NCBI GenBank assembly: GCA_023055355.1
Contig: JALJCS010000024.1
Coordinates: forward strand, 6,463,501-6,527,500
Direction: 5' to 3'
DNA from: Agelaius tricolor
Lineage: Eukaryota; Chordata; Aves; Passeriformes; Icteridae
DNA: 64,000 nucleotides
Positions 37,401 through 50,476 of the stretch are shown here, in pieces. Positions within the stretch are counted from its first letter, which is position 1. The number at the start of each line of letters is the position of its first letter. Below the pieces are notes generated by a model. That model did not search any database. It was not told the origin of the DNA and saw only the letters and a list, made by a program, of their open reading frames with translations. The position numbers and the translations under genes were made by a program.

Positions 37401-40400
37401 GCTTCTAGCACTATTTTTCTTTTCCCCACAGACTTCTGTGCTGCTTCTGTGCAAAGGTAAGCTCATGTAAGTGAGGCTTAGACAGAAAGAAAAACAAACA
37501 GCCAAGATCCATATTTTAAGTATTATTGAATACACTCTGGTATCACTTATTTCTTAGAACAAGAAATTATTTGTATATGTCAAAAACCTAAAGAAAACCC
37601 TGAAGTGCTGAATTTATCCTTTCTAACATAACAGTTATAAAAAGAAGGTGCCATTTGCTATCTGCTTCTTACAACATTACACCCAGGTGGTCTTTCCATT
37701 TGTCCCAGAGTTTGTCCTGAGGTGCTGCTGTGCTTTGCTCATTACTGCTAATGCTGTTGCTCTGCAAGGTTATGAGCAGATGAGGCAACACAGAGCTTTT
37801 CAAACCCAGGTTTCAGGAAGAAGAGAGACACGTATCTCTTCAGCCTGTTGGGGGAAAGAATGAAAAATAAATTGCTCTGGTGATCTGCAGTTGCTGGCTA
37901 TTAATTCCTTTGAGGATTTTGTATTGCTTCCAAGGCAAATACAAGATTAGCTGATGGAGTAATGGAGTAGTATGGGATAGAGATCACATGGGGGTTCTTG
38001 TAACACAGATGTTATTTATTTAGCCTATGCAGAGCAAACCTACTTACAGATGTAATTCTGTATGTTCAACATGCTGTCCATGTGCCCAGTAGTCCCCCAG
38101 TACAACTTGAGAAGCCAGGAATCCTGCCTTTGTGAGCCCCCAGCTCTCAGGCAGGGACAGCTGCCCTCACATCCACTCCTGCTCAAGCGAGTGCTCCACC
38201 AGGGACTCACAGTGCAACCACTTGGACACGTGCAGAAGTGAGCAGGTAAAAATCAACCTGGCTGCAGGAAGGCAAGTGGAGAACAGGTCTCAGTCACCTG
38301 AAAACTTCCTGCTGATTCACCCAGCTGCAGGGGCTGCCCATCCCAGCTGCAGCCGTCAGTGGTGGTGCTTGGAAGAAATGCTGCTGCTGTAAGAATGCTG
38401 CTATTTTGTAAAAGCGTGTGCAGGACCTTCCAGTGCCAGATATCCAGACGTGCTAATGCAAAATGCATTAGCCCAAGCAGCAGGAGCTCCAGGGTTGCTG
38501 GCGCCATTGAGTTCCACTCATTTCATCTTTATTATAAATACTGCATTGTCGTCTCATTCTTTTCTCTCATCCTCTCTTTAGAAAAGAATTATAAGGCTCT
38601 AGTTGACTGGTCCCTTTGACTTAGTACAGTTGTTAAACCACAGGCAGTAAATACCTCTTTCAATTGTTTAAGGCGGATGTATTTATTTCACTGGAACAAC
38701 TGAATGAAATCTGTAAGAGCTCAAGAATCCCCCCTTTCACGGCAGCTCTGCTTTTCTACCTCTGAGCTGAATGCAAAAGGAACTCTTCCTTAAACCTGCC
38801 GTGTGAAATCAGCCCACCTTCAGGCTCCCCACTCTCAGCTTAGTTTTTTGTGGTTCAAGAAGTATCGCAGCCTCCAAAGACTCACCGCCTACTTGTAAAT
38901 AGCGATCTTTCACCAGGCAGATCTCAGCTGACAAATGTTAATTGTTATGCAAACTATCCAGAAGATGAGCTCTTCTCCCAGGACTGAAGGGCAGCCACCT
39001 CCCAGATGAAACGAGGCAGCTGTTTAAACAGTGCGGGGTGCGCTGCCCCGGCTGCCGGAGCAGCGGGAGAGCCGAGTGGTGCGAGCGGAGCTGGAGCTGT
39101 GCCATGCCACCATGGTTAACACCCCCGCTTTTGTGGAGAAAACCTCCGCAGCACAGCTTGAGAACTTTAACTGACCCCACGCCACCAGCAAGATGATGCT
39201 GTTTCAGTGGAAAACAGATATATAAAAATTGTTTCTTTGGGCTCCTGCGGTGGGATGCTCCCCACTTCAACAGGGAAAAACAAATTCTGGTTGTTGGGGC
39301 AGGATAGGGAGAGGAGAGCAACGCTTTTCCCAGACCAGAGGATTTGAAAGGGACCAGGGATGCTGAGAATGCCATGCAAAACTTGTTCTTACCAGGAGGC
39401 AGATCCTTGCCTGAGGTGGGTGTTGCTGTTGGGCTGTGGCTCCCAAAGGAGTCCCCTGGGAAGCTGGGAACCAGCTCCTGTTCTTGAGAAAGGCTCCATT
39501 GGTGCTGCTCATAACTCCACCATCTCCTGAAAGGAATTTTGAACGTGCTGTCAACTCATTTTTCCTTCCAGTCCCATTTGGTTACTGCTCCTTCCCTCCT
39601 GCACAGCTCCAGTGTGGGGTCATTGGGATCACTATGAAGAGTAAGAGTCACCCCAGAAAAATAGAGGGACTCACCACAGGTGCTCATAAACCCCCCCTGA
39701 CAGGGCTTCTGGGCACTCTGTGAGCAGCAGGTCCTGCCCTTTGCCTGGGCAGCCTGCAGGGAGGAGGTGGTTCAGCAGTGGAGAGCAGCTCCTGGAGTGG
39801 AAAGTGCCACTTGCTGTTCCCATGCCTTGGATCACCTGGCTGCAGAGAAAATTTACATTTCACACCCTGTATGACACATGCATAGAGACCACTAGTGTGT
39901 GTTGCCAAATTATCTGTTATCAGCCTCATCACTGCACTTCTGGGGTAAAACCTCCACTTTTCTGGCCACCAGATAACATGGAGAAATGTTTCTTCCCTGG
40001 CAGTAACTTAGGATAATTTTCAGGGGCTGCTGTGCTCCTGATGAGTACATGGAGAACTACTTCTGTATGTGGCTGTGCTGAATTTCTGAGCACTGAACCA
40101 GGGCTTCATGCCATCCTGTATTCCTTGGGGTGCTTTCAGAGGTTTTGTTGCTAGTTTGTTTTCATTTTTAAGATAGCTTTGTACTATTGCAGCAGGGAAC
40201 TTCAGTTTGGTTTTGTTCAGTTTGAGTTTTTAAATAAATAAAATGCTTTATCCCATCTGTACATAGTCTTCAGATGTATAGGACTTCATAAGCTTGAAGA
40301 GCATTTTAAGACAAAAATACATTGAAAGGAAGAACAGAGGAGGGACTAAGATTTGAAGATTCAGACAACAAGGAAGTTTTGTAATGATTCTTACTTTCTT

Positions 40401-43400
40401 GAAATTTAATAGCAACATTTTCATTGATTTCAGTGGCAGCAGGATGGCAGTCTACTTAAAAGGGAAAAAAATGGCATTTAACAAAAAAAATCTGTTCCAA
40501 CTCCACATCTCCCTCCCTGCTTTTGTATCAGTTCCCAGTGTCAGGCTGAGCAGAACTATGAGCCATGTGCTATTTCCATGCTCCACTTTGCCCTTCAACA
40601 GCTCTCTCTGGCAACTTATTTTACAAAATATGGAGAACTCCTTCCCCAAAGGGCTGTAAAGCCATGGATTCAGTTGCCAGGGCAGGCCACCCATTCCTCT
40701 CAGCAAGGGCTCTTGGCTCAGCCCACAGTATCCATAGTTGTTTTCAACTAAGACTGAGCTGATAAGGGGATTTCCTTTCAAGTGGAAAAGCATAAACTAT
40801 ATTTATATTCAGATAATTTCCTATTTGTTGGGTTTAGCTTAACAGGCTGAATTTCTGGCCCGTCTCTCCAGTGCTCTCCGACCACATGAAACATCCCAAT
40901 TGTCCGGGTGGGAGTTGTTTTGCCAGAAGCTGGAGAGATGCCACAGTGCAGCTGCTGTGCAAGGCAGAGGTGGAAGGACACAGCCAGTCCTCCTTACTCT
41001 GCTTTTCCTGCAAGGAGCTGACACAGACTACAGCACCTGCTTAGCATTTGCTACCATGTTCATTACAGGTATGTGTGCCACTGACCCATTGTTTGTCCAT
41101 TCTCTGGGCAAAGTATGTGTATTTTGATCAAAAATTTTAAAAGAGAAATCACTGAAGTATAACTAATGCCTGCTGAGCCACCCTGAGGACTCAGTGATTT
41201 TGCAGGCAAGTAGGACCATGCCCAGCTAAGGAGCAGAAGATATTGAATTGCATGAGGAGTAGAGGAATGATTTACTGAAAAAGCTGGTAGAAGACTCCCA
41301 AACTATTAATGCCCAGGAGGAGGGGAATATCAAACCAGCAGTACTTCATGTTCATCTGGGAAACCTACTCCATTCTTCTCTACAGGGATTTCCAGAGGAT
41401 GAGACCCCAGTTCACAGCAAACTGATAATTATTAGTCTTCTCTGTATCCATTTACTTGCAAAACACCTCAGGATCCCTCCCTGCAGGAATTGTTCATGTT
41501 TCTTGTATTACCTGGGGGTTTTATATTGCATTCAGTTCACTGACTGCCAGAGGAGTATGCTCTCGAGGTTTAAAGATTAACCTTTTATTTAAATATATAT
41601 TCCTCTAATGTTGTACATCTGGTTTTGTTTAAACTCGTTTCAGAAATCCTTTGTTTTCTGGGTCCTTTACTGCTGGTCCATCTAAACTCAGGCTGTGGAT
41701 GTTACCAGCAGCTCTAACTGAGCCAATGTCCTTTCCAAGATCAGGATTCCTCCAGTTTCACCCTCCTGGGAACTCATGGGGTGGATCAATATACACAAAG
41801 GTTTTGCAGAGCAATGTCCTAAAACCACCTTTGTTTTATACTCTGAAAGTCCAGAAGATAATAAAAACACCTCTGAAAGACAACAAATACCTGAATGTCT
41901 TACCCTTTCTGGGAACCCTTGGTGTTTCTTGAGTCCTTTGATGTTTGGGTCAGTGTCCTTCAAGAAACAACACATAGCTCTGGCCCACCCACCTCCAGAC
42001 AATCTTCTGGTTCTGGAAAGAGGTTTTTTTCAGTTTTGGAGTGCTGTCTGTGCCTTCTTGCAGCAGGATCTTGTTTCTTTATGTCTCAGTTTTGGAGTTT
42101 TCTATTCTTTTCTTTTGAAGTAGAAATGTTGTATGAAACCCCAAGAGCTCTAAGGACAGGTTGACGGTCCTTGATGCCTTGAGTTAAAGCTGAGAGAATT
42201 CCTCTGCTGTGACACAGTCACTAATCAGCCCTGAAAGTTAAAGTTAATAGAAGAAGTCTTTAGAATTCAAATAGAATTTGTGCAGGTATAGACAGGTCCC
42301 CCAGGCCTTGTGTGTGTATGTACATATAAACACATATGTATGTACTCACATATGTCTACATTTATACACACACAAACACCAATGAAAAAAGTACATGCTG
42401 CACTCCAGCAAGAAAAGTAAGAATCAATATAGAAAGTAGTATCTGGAAAAACCCATTTACCATCCCAAAAGAGACCATCTCCCTAGTCCTGCCCTCTAGA
42501 ACTGAGTAACCCTGCCTCTATATAAAAATTTAAATTGTGTAAAATAGCAACATTGTTTTAGCTTTTGGTTTTCTGGGAACTTTTCTCTTCTAGAGTTTCT
42601 CAGCTTGAGAAAGTGACAGACTACACAGTGGATTCCTGTACCTTGTGCAGCCATGCAAATTACATCTAGTTTTCTCATGCCCATTTTGAAATACAGTTCC
42701 CATCCTACTTAACCATGTCCTGGTGTGAGACAATACAGTATTGAGAAACACTTGAAGCTACAATAGCAGCAATGCAGATCTTTTGTTTTATCATTAAGTG
42801 GAATGAATCCCTGAGGACTCAAGAGAACTCCACAGAAGCCTGATGTATGCAAAAAGAGGCTGGTTATGGTAAACAAGGTTAGAGATATGTGAATATTCAA
42901 CATGCACATTCACACAGTGAGTAGACAAACACCCAGTATGATGGGAATTTTCATGAGGGAGCCTTCCTTCTTGCCTGTAATAGAGACAAAGGGATAATAT
43001 CCATCACCATTTATGAGATCTCAGGTGGAGGAATGTAAAACTACCAATGCTCCATCTATTTGAGGCTGCACATGGACCCTGACTGAGCTACAGCAGAGAC
43101 CAAAGTCTTTCACCCTTAGCATGTGAGATCACCAACTGGAAGTCAAGTGCATAGGGCCAGGTAGATGTTTCTTGCTGCTCCCTGCTCCTGCTGAAAAGTT
43201 CCTTTGCAGAAACAAATAAGCAAGTCCTAACAGTGAGACCTGGCTGGCATGAGAGCTGGGGACAAGCCTGGATCCACAGCTCTTCACAGGAAAAGCAGCA
43301 AAGGGAGGTGGCATTCCACAGAGCTCTTAGAAACAGGCACAGAAATCCTGGTAATGGGACCAAGGTGGCCACATTCAGGTTATCAAAGCACAGGCTACCA

Positions 43401-46400
43401 AGTACAGGAGCAAAAACAGGTCTGGCCATGGCCTTTGACATGTCCTTTTTGAGGACAGCAGGCTCCAATCCTCTGCATTGACATCTGCAGTAAATCGTTA
43501 CTTTCTAAATGTCTGCAGTTGAAAAACAAAACCAGTCTACAAGATGTCAGTGTTCATCTTCCGTGAGAGGTTTATCAGTCAGGTTGTCAATTAAAAGCAT
43601 TCACTGAAGGTGAGCTGTGGGTAAATTAATCTAATAGGAAAGCTCCATAGGTCACCAGCTTCCAGTCAGGGATGAGGGAATGTCACAGCACGTTGCCTGT
43701 GATTGCACATGATGGTAACACTGTCTGCAGTCACCTGGAGGCAACATCCCTGGATACGTTAATGACACCTTTGCCTGCAGCCTGCATGGTGCTGTGGTTC
43801 AGCATGTTGGAGCTGAAGGTTTGTTTCTGTGCTGACCACAGCTCTTGTGCTACTGAAATGCCCACATGAGCATCCTGGGTGGCTCTCTGGGCTTGTGAAG
43901 CATCTCCTCCTCACATATCAGAAGAGCAATTGCCACACACCCAAGAGGAGATGAAAATGGGTCACTCTGCAGACAGTACTACATGGAACCAAGATTACAA
44001 GCAGAGAAGGTGCAGTCTGACACGGGACATCACCAAATGCAAACTGCTGGAGAGCCTCACAGAGGCCAGCAGGATTTGGCAGTAGGGACTGGTGGGTCCT
44101 GCATGCTCTGCAGTCTGGTCCAAAAGCACCAGCCATGGAGTGTGAGCTGCTCCAAGGTCCACACAGCCTGAAGAGCTGGACTCTGAGCCTTCACTGTGAA
44201 GTCCTGCCCTCTGAAGCAGGGGTGGCACAAGATGACTGAAAATCAGTTTATTGGCCAAATACCCAAATAAGAAGTAATGAAGATTTCCTGTCACCTCTGA
44301 AAAGCATTAATTTATCCAAAGGTGAAAAATCTCAGGTCAGAAGCAGCAGGGTTTTGGCACATTTGCTTGAAGAGTGACACTTAAAGGTAGAACCAATTCT
44401 TTCAGCCATGACCAAGATAAGAAGACAATCCACGTCAAACTCAGCTGAATTTAGGGAAATACTCATCTTTGGCCCACTGCATTCACAGGACATAATTTGA
44501 AACTACAGGAAACACAAAAAAGACACTATCACACACATGATGTGGGAGAAGCAAATCTTCAAAAACTACCTCAGCACTTCAGGAGAAGAGATGAAAAAAA
44601 TCCAGATGCTCAGAAATACGCAGCTGGACACATCCCTCAGATGTTTTGTTACTTAATATAATGTTTAAAACAGTCTATTATTGGCTGATGTTCTTCAACC
44701 AATCAATTCACATCTGGTTTTTTTTGTAAAACTACTTCATATTTGTCCTCCTAGAGACTTTCTGAGCAGTAGTAGATATTTTCAGAGATGCAAAAGGAAT
44801 TCTGGATTAGTTTGGTTGGCATTTTGGTTGTTTTTTTCCAAGATGAAGAGGAATTTGAGAGCAAAACCAGTTTACCTGACTTACTCATCAAGGTCATTTT
44901 TTAATAATACAGATAACAGACATGAATATGGAAATAATACTGGTTTCTCTCATGAACTGAAAGATACCTTTTATCCATAAAATGTCTCAAAACAACTACA
45001 ATCAAGTAATGAAAAAAGATCCTCGAATGGGACACAACTGGTTTGTCACAATTCAAACAAACATTTGTTATGCAAAAGCAACTCCTATTTTAAAGGCAGT
45101 GCAGGATATTTGGGAATATTCTCAAGAGCTCTGTTCCCATCTCTGCAGAAACATAAAATTACATTTTTTGACCATTTTCATCACAGCAAGGTCAAGCATT
45201 CTGAAGTCACCATGGCTGGGTGCAGGAGCTGCTTCTGCCAGACATTGTAGACATTTTATGTCATGCACATTCTGGTGTTTCCCTTACTGTTTTCTTTCAG
45301 TTTAGGGATAATCCAAGATGTTTGTGTCTTGCCATTTAAAACTAAGAGAAAAACCACAACAGTATTTTCCATGTAAGCCAAAATCTTTCACATGTGCCAA
45401 CTGCCAAAGCAGACAAAAGAGCTTTGATCATAGTCAGACACCATAACTAGCTACTTGTTTTAATTACAGAAAGTTTTAGCTATTATTACATGACAGGCTG
45501 GCACATTCAGCACATGACATAATTTTATGAAAGCTTTTCATTTCTCTCAGCACAGCTCCAGCCCTAGGCTATTCCACTCACAGCAGAAGCATCAGTTTGA
45601 ATGAAGCCAGGGAGATATCACAAACTGAGGCCCACAAAACCCAACTATGCACCAATCCCACTCCCAGCTGGGTTGGAAGAACATCATTCTCAGTGCTCCA
45701 GCCAGGGCAGAGCTGTCAACTGCCTACAGATTGTGTTTTCTTTTGTTCTTTTAATTTTTCAGGATGAAACAATTCTAAGCCTCTGGGTTTTTGGGATATA
45801 TTGCCTATTGCTTTTACTTGATGTTGTCCTTCTATTTATAGTACATTAGCTGTTTTAAGTGGCTGATAAGCTAACCCCCAAAATATTGGGTGTTTTTGTG
45901 CCTGAATGACTGTCAGACCACCAAAAAAACCCAGTCATGGCACAGGTCAACCCGAACATTTTTATAGGTGTTCCTGGGCTAGTACCTGTTTTCATCTCTC
46001 TTAGCAATAATTGAATTTTTTGGCAAAGCTTTCTGTGAACAAACTCACAAGAGCACTGATGAAGAGCAAATCAAAGGGGCTGTGACGGTCCTAATAAAGG
46101 CTCTGTAATTTCTATTTGAACAAATGCTTATGAAGACTCATTTTCTCAGAGCTCTGGAGCTCTAATCCTCATCTATTCTGCCCATTGGAGAAAAATACCA
46201 AATCATATCCCCTATCACTGCATCTAATTTCAAATGAAATCAAATAAGCATAGTAAAGAGAATAAACACAAATAATTAGTGGCAACGATAACATAGGAAC
46301 TGGTTTGAAAGAATATCTTTCCTTTGGAAAACGCCGGAAAGCAGTGTCAGAGTTTAATTTCAGAGATTTCTGTTTAATGTCAGAGATTAATTTAACAGCC

Positions 46401-49400
46401 ATTAAAACATCTTATTAACTCAAGTGCTAATTGAGTGCTTGGCAGGAATAACAGAGCACTGCCAACCATACACATAAAAATGGCTAGAATTTGAGGAAAT
46501 TCTGTGGTTTAACATTTTATTACTTTTATAACTTGCTAATATAGGTTTAGCTGGCTCAGGTGGCCTTACCTACCTCCTTTGTACCTGTTTTGAAGATGTC
46601 ATGCTCTGATGGCACAAAGTCTCAACTGTCCTTAGGAAAAATTAAGTCCTTTTGGCTGAAATCTTCCAGATTGGGCTGGAACACGTGCTTTGCAGTGATG
46701 CCAGATTTTACAGGCAGAAAGGTGCAAACTGCTGAGCTTATGGAATTCTCAGTGCCATGACTGCTGACATGATGGGCACTGAGAGAGGCAAGGTGAGCAC
46801 TGAGGGAACAACTGGCTCAGTTATTCCAGTAAAGGACCCGTGACCATGCTGACCACCACACTCCCAGGACTGGTATTTGAGTTCCAGAGTAGCAAAAAAT
46901 TGTTTTCCTGTACATGGATATCTGCAGTCTGTAGGGAAAAGTTAGACCAGCAATGCTCTTTCCTCTGTATTTGACGCCCAACAGTGATGGTTTGTGGTTA
47001 ACACATGCTGCTTCTTGGGTCTTCTCATCCCTTGCACCCATGGCCTGTGAAGGCATCCTACCATGGCTCTAGACTGAGAGAAGATGGCCACAGATTGCTG
47101 TATTTTGTTTTTGCAGATATCACCTCCACCCATTCCTCCACCAGCACCCACAGCAGGAGGAAAGCAACCAGTTTTTCCTGACCAAGCAAAGCCAAGGCAC
47201 CAATAGCCTGAATTTCACTTGTCACCTCAAGGGAAGTATATCCCACAACTGGAAGTGTTACAGGGATGCTCAGCTCCAAACCTCTCCCTTGATGACTGCA
47301 AATGGAGGTGAGTGGAAAGGACCTCACTCCTTTAGGGCAAGCCTGAACTTCAAGTCACATCATCTAAATTGAGCATAGGCAGGACATCATTTGAGCTCAG
47401 CCCACCCTAAACACACGACAGATACCTTGAGACCAAGTGAGAGCAAATTATACAGATGAAAGGTTTAAGGCCATGAAATTTGAAAACACCTGACGTTCAT
47501 GAAGTTTAACACCTCAAGTTGTTTTCTAGCCCTCAGCAGGGACACACTCCTAGCAATATGTGTTTAGATACACAGAAAGCAATGGATGAAGCCCAGATTC
47601 ATGGGCTGACCCAAGCTCCTGACTTGTGCATGACTGCAGCACATGCTCCCCTGTGCTGGGAGTTTTTGCTGTGATTGCTGTACCTGCAGGGAGCATGGCT
47701 CCCTCCAGCTCAGCAGCTGCAGCCATGGTGGTTGGCGGTCTCACACACAGCTGCCTCAAGCCTGTAGTCAGGAGCCCCTGAAAGGTTATTTAGCTCAAGC
47801 TCCAAAGCTGCTCAAGTGCCCTTGATGAAGCTCCAGTGAAGCATGAGCCAGGGAAGAGTGACCAGGGCAGGACTGGAAGGTGTACCTAGGACAATGTCCA
47901 GGCACAGGTACCCAGCACAGGTTATAAAGTGCTCCAAGTTGTCTACTCCACCAGAAACCTTGTTCAGAGGAGGGAGGGAGGTTTTGCTGCATGTCATGAC
48001 CCCCAGCCACCTAGAAATGACCAGCCACCATACAACTAGTGCTTATTAATAAACTTGCTTAAGGAAATTGGCTGGAGTCTTACTTTTCATTGTGCTCAAT
48101 GAATGGAGCTAAATATAATCCAGAGCTAGTTTTGCTGGGTAACAATGCAAGAGAGACTTCCTGTTCTAGCAGAAATCCCTGAGTTTAAAAGTAGAAGCTT
48201 CTCTAGGCTGGGTGAAATTCTTCAAATCTAAAGAAACACTGAGGTCACTCTCTAAATTCCTCTGTCCTCCCAAATACAGATATTATTTTAATACTCTGTG
48301 TGAGGAGAAATGTAGTGTCTCTCTTAGAACCCAGCTGAAAGCACAAGTTGTTTTAATCAATGAGCTCTCAGATACAAAGGTACTTCTTGGCTTAAGACCC
48401 AAATTCAAGAATTATTTTTTCAGCTGAACTAGAATAAAGACATTATTTAAACATGTATCTGTCATCTCACACTGCCTGTGGCTGGCTGTTGGATATCTAT
48501 TTCTCAGCAGCACTGTGGCAGCTCCCTATGTAAAAGGAAAAAAAACATAACCATTTCCTTGCATGACTTCATTTTTTCATTTTGGGATTATGCTTCCTTA
48601 CTCCTCCTTCCCTGGAGCATCCTGTCAGGAGATGGTTTCAGGTGCTAACAGAGCCCATGGTGAGTGTGCAAGTGCACATTGGTCTTTGCAAACTGTTTGT
48701 GTGGCACATGTGCAAAACAAAGGGCCTCAGCTTTTGACTTTTTTGCTCAGTGCAGAATGAATCAGTCTGGTTGGGCTGCAGGAGAGAGGGGATCACTGAA
48801 GAACAGCAGTGGCACCACTGCCAGGGCTGGGATTCTGGAGACTGAGCCATGTAAAAATATTTTAATCCTGCCAGGCTCCTCTCCTTCATTTTGCAATTGG
48901 TTATGTTACAGACCCATCAACTTTCTGAATAGTTTTCCAGGATCAGCTTTGATCCTACAGTGCTGCCAGTGTGAGCAGCATCCTTGCACAGACTGTGCTC
49001 TAAGAGAACAAGGACCTAATCTATGAGCCCTTTTCTTAGCTCTGCAGGTGCAAAATCCAATTTTTTTCGCCTTCGGGGCAGTGCCATGCATAACAAACCT
49101 GAACTCAGTATTGCCAATAAATACTGACTGTTCTCCTGTGTGTGGAGCTGCAAATGGTGTTGGACTGCATTCAAGCCTCATGGGACTGTGGTGATTCCCT
49201 TAGAAGAGGAGGGAAAGGTGGTCAGGTGAACCACAGTTGTTGTGGGTGGGGTACTGAACACCTAAAGGGCAATAGAAGCTTTAGGAAGCTTTAAAGCCAG
49301 AATAAAAAATGGTGAATTCTGGGCAGAGCCAGCTTGGTCCATTTACTTCACACACCTGGGGTCAAGGCACTTGGTCAAGGGTACAAATAAGGAGGAGGCA

Positions 49401-50410
49401 GAAACTGGTGGGGTGAAAACAGAGATGTGTGTTGGAGGTGGAGGGTGGGCAGGAGGCCATGATCTCAGGGTAGGAGTGAAAAGAGGTGTGGAAAAAAAGA
49501 CACACTGGGTACCTGATAGGGAGCTACTGATGATCTCTTGGATGTCTCCTGTACAGGAAGGTTCCTGGGAGGCCATGGCCTTCCTGTGCTTCTGTGCCAT
49601 ATCTGTAGAGCTTGCATACACAGGTAGCTGGGTCTGCAAGATTTAAGCATGACTGCAACCACCTATTTGCTAATCCTCTGCTTCTGATGGGCTGCAGGTG
49701 TACACAGACAATAGACAGATCACCTTACCCTCCACCAGTGAGATCTGGGGCATTGATGGTCTTTTCAAGGCTGGGTGACAGCCATACTGCTGTGGAGGGC
49801 ATCACTTAGGGGTGAAAACACCTTGGTAAGCCTTCAACCCAAGGCAGCAGCACCCAGGTGCAAACTACTGCCTTGAGCATGATTCCCCCTGAGCTGAACC
49901 TGCAATAGAAAGTCAGCATTATCAGTTTCAGTTGCTCCTGCAACTCTGGTGAGTTTGATAGTTAGGAGCAACCTTCAAAATCTGTATGTGTGCTCTCTGT
50001 ATCACCTGTCCCCCAAGTGGCCTTTCAGCCTGGAGCAGCACTTTCCCTCCCTGTCCCATGACTGTGGTTCACAGGGGACTTACTCCCCTGTGGGGCTACC
50101 TCTACCTGCTGGATGATGAACACATAATCTGGAGCTTGGGCTGTCCCCTTGGACAGAGCCTGAAATGCTCTGGCACAGCCACAGTCCTGCAGTGTGGGGA
50201 CAGCTTGAGAAACACAGGGCTGGAGAAAAACAGGGCACACTGCTGTCCATGAGTAACTGAGATGGCTTTTGTACCTCAGCCTCAGGCCCTGCAGAACCCT
50301 CCAAGCTGTGGGGAGTGGCTGGAGGATACAGGAGCAGATTCTGTGCTCTCACCCTGTGCTTTGATGCTCGTGCCTAATGAGTTAATCGGCTGCTTGTTGT
50401 CGCGCCTGAA
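34439..50410. other. Intergenic sequence, no recognised gene
   Basis: A long stretch with only chance-length open frames. Around 34998-35580 three frames overlap with few stops, and at 36171-36771 both strands are open for over 120 codons. None resembles a known family or is bounded by paired splice sites I trust. An alternating purine-pyrimidine patch lies at about 42307-42372. Confidence 0.45.
42307..42372. repeat. TG/TA-rich alternating tract
   Basis: Imperfect alternating purine-pyrimidine sequence (tgtgtgtatgtacatata and then acacatatgtatgtact, later tatacacacacaaac). It is low complexity and degenerate. Confidence 0.65.
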
Positions 50411-50414
50411 ATAT

Positions 50415-50476
50415 AAATAACAAACAAGCAGAGGATGAACTGGTAAAATAACAACAAACAACCAGGGGATGAACTG
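50415..50476. repeat. Imperfect tandem duplication, about 31-bp unit
   Basis: aaataacaaacaagcagagg followed by atgaactg is repeated immediately downstream with a 3-bp insertion (aacaac) and substitutions (accagggg in place of gcagagg), again ending atgaactg. Confidence 0.7.
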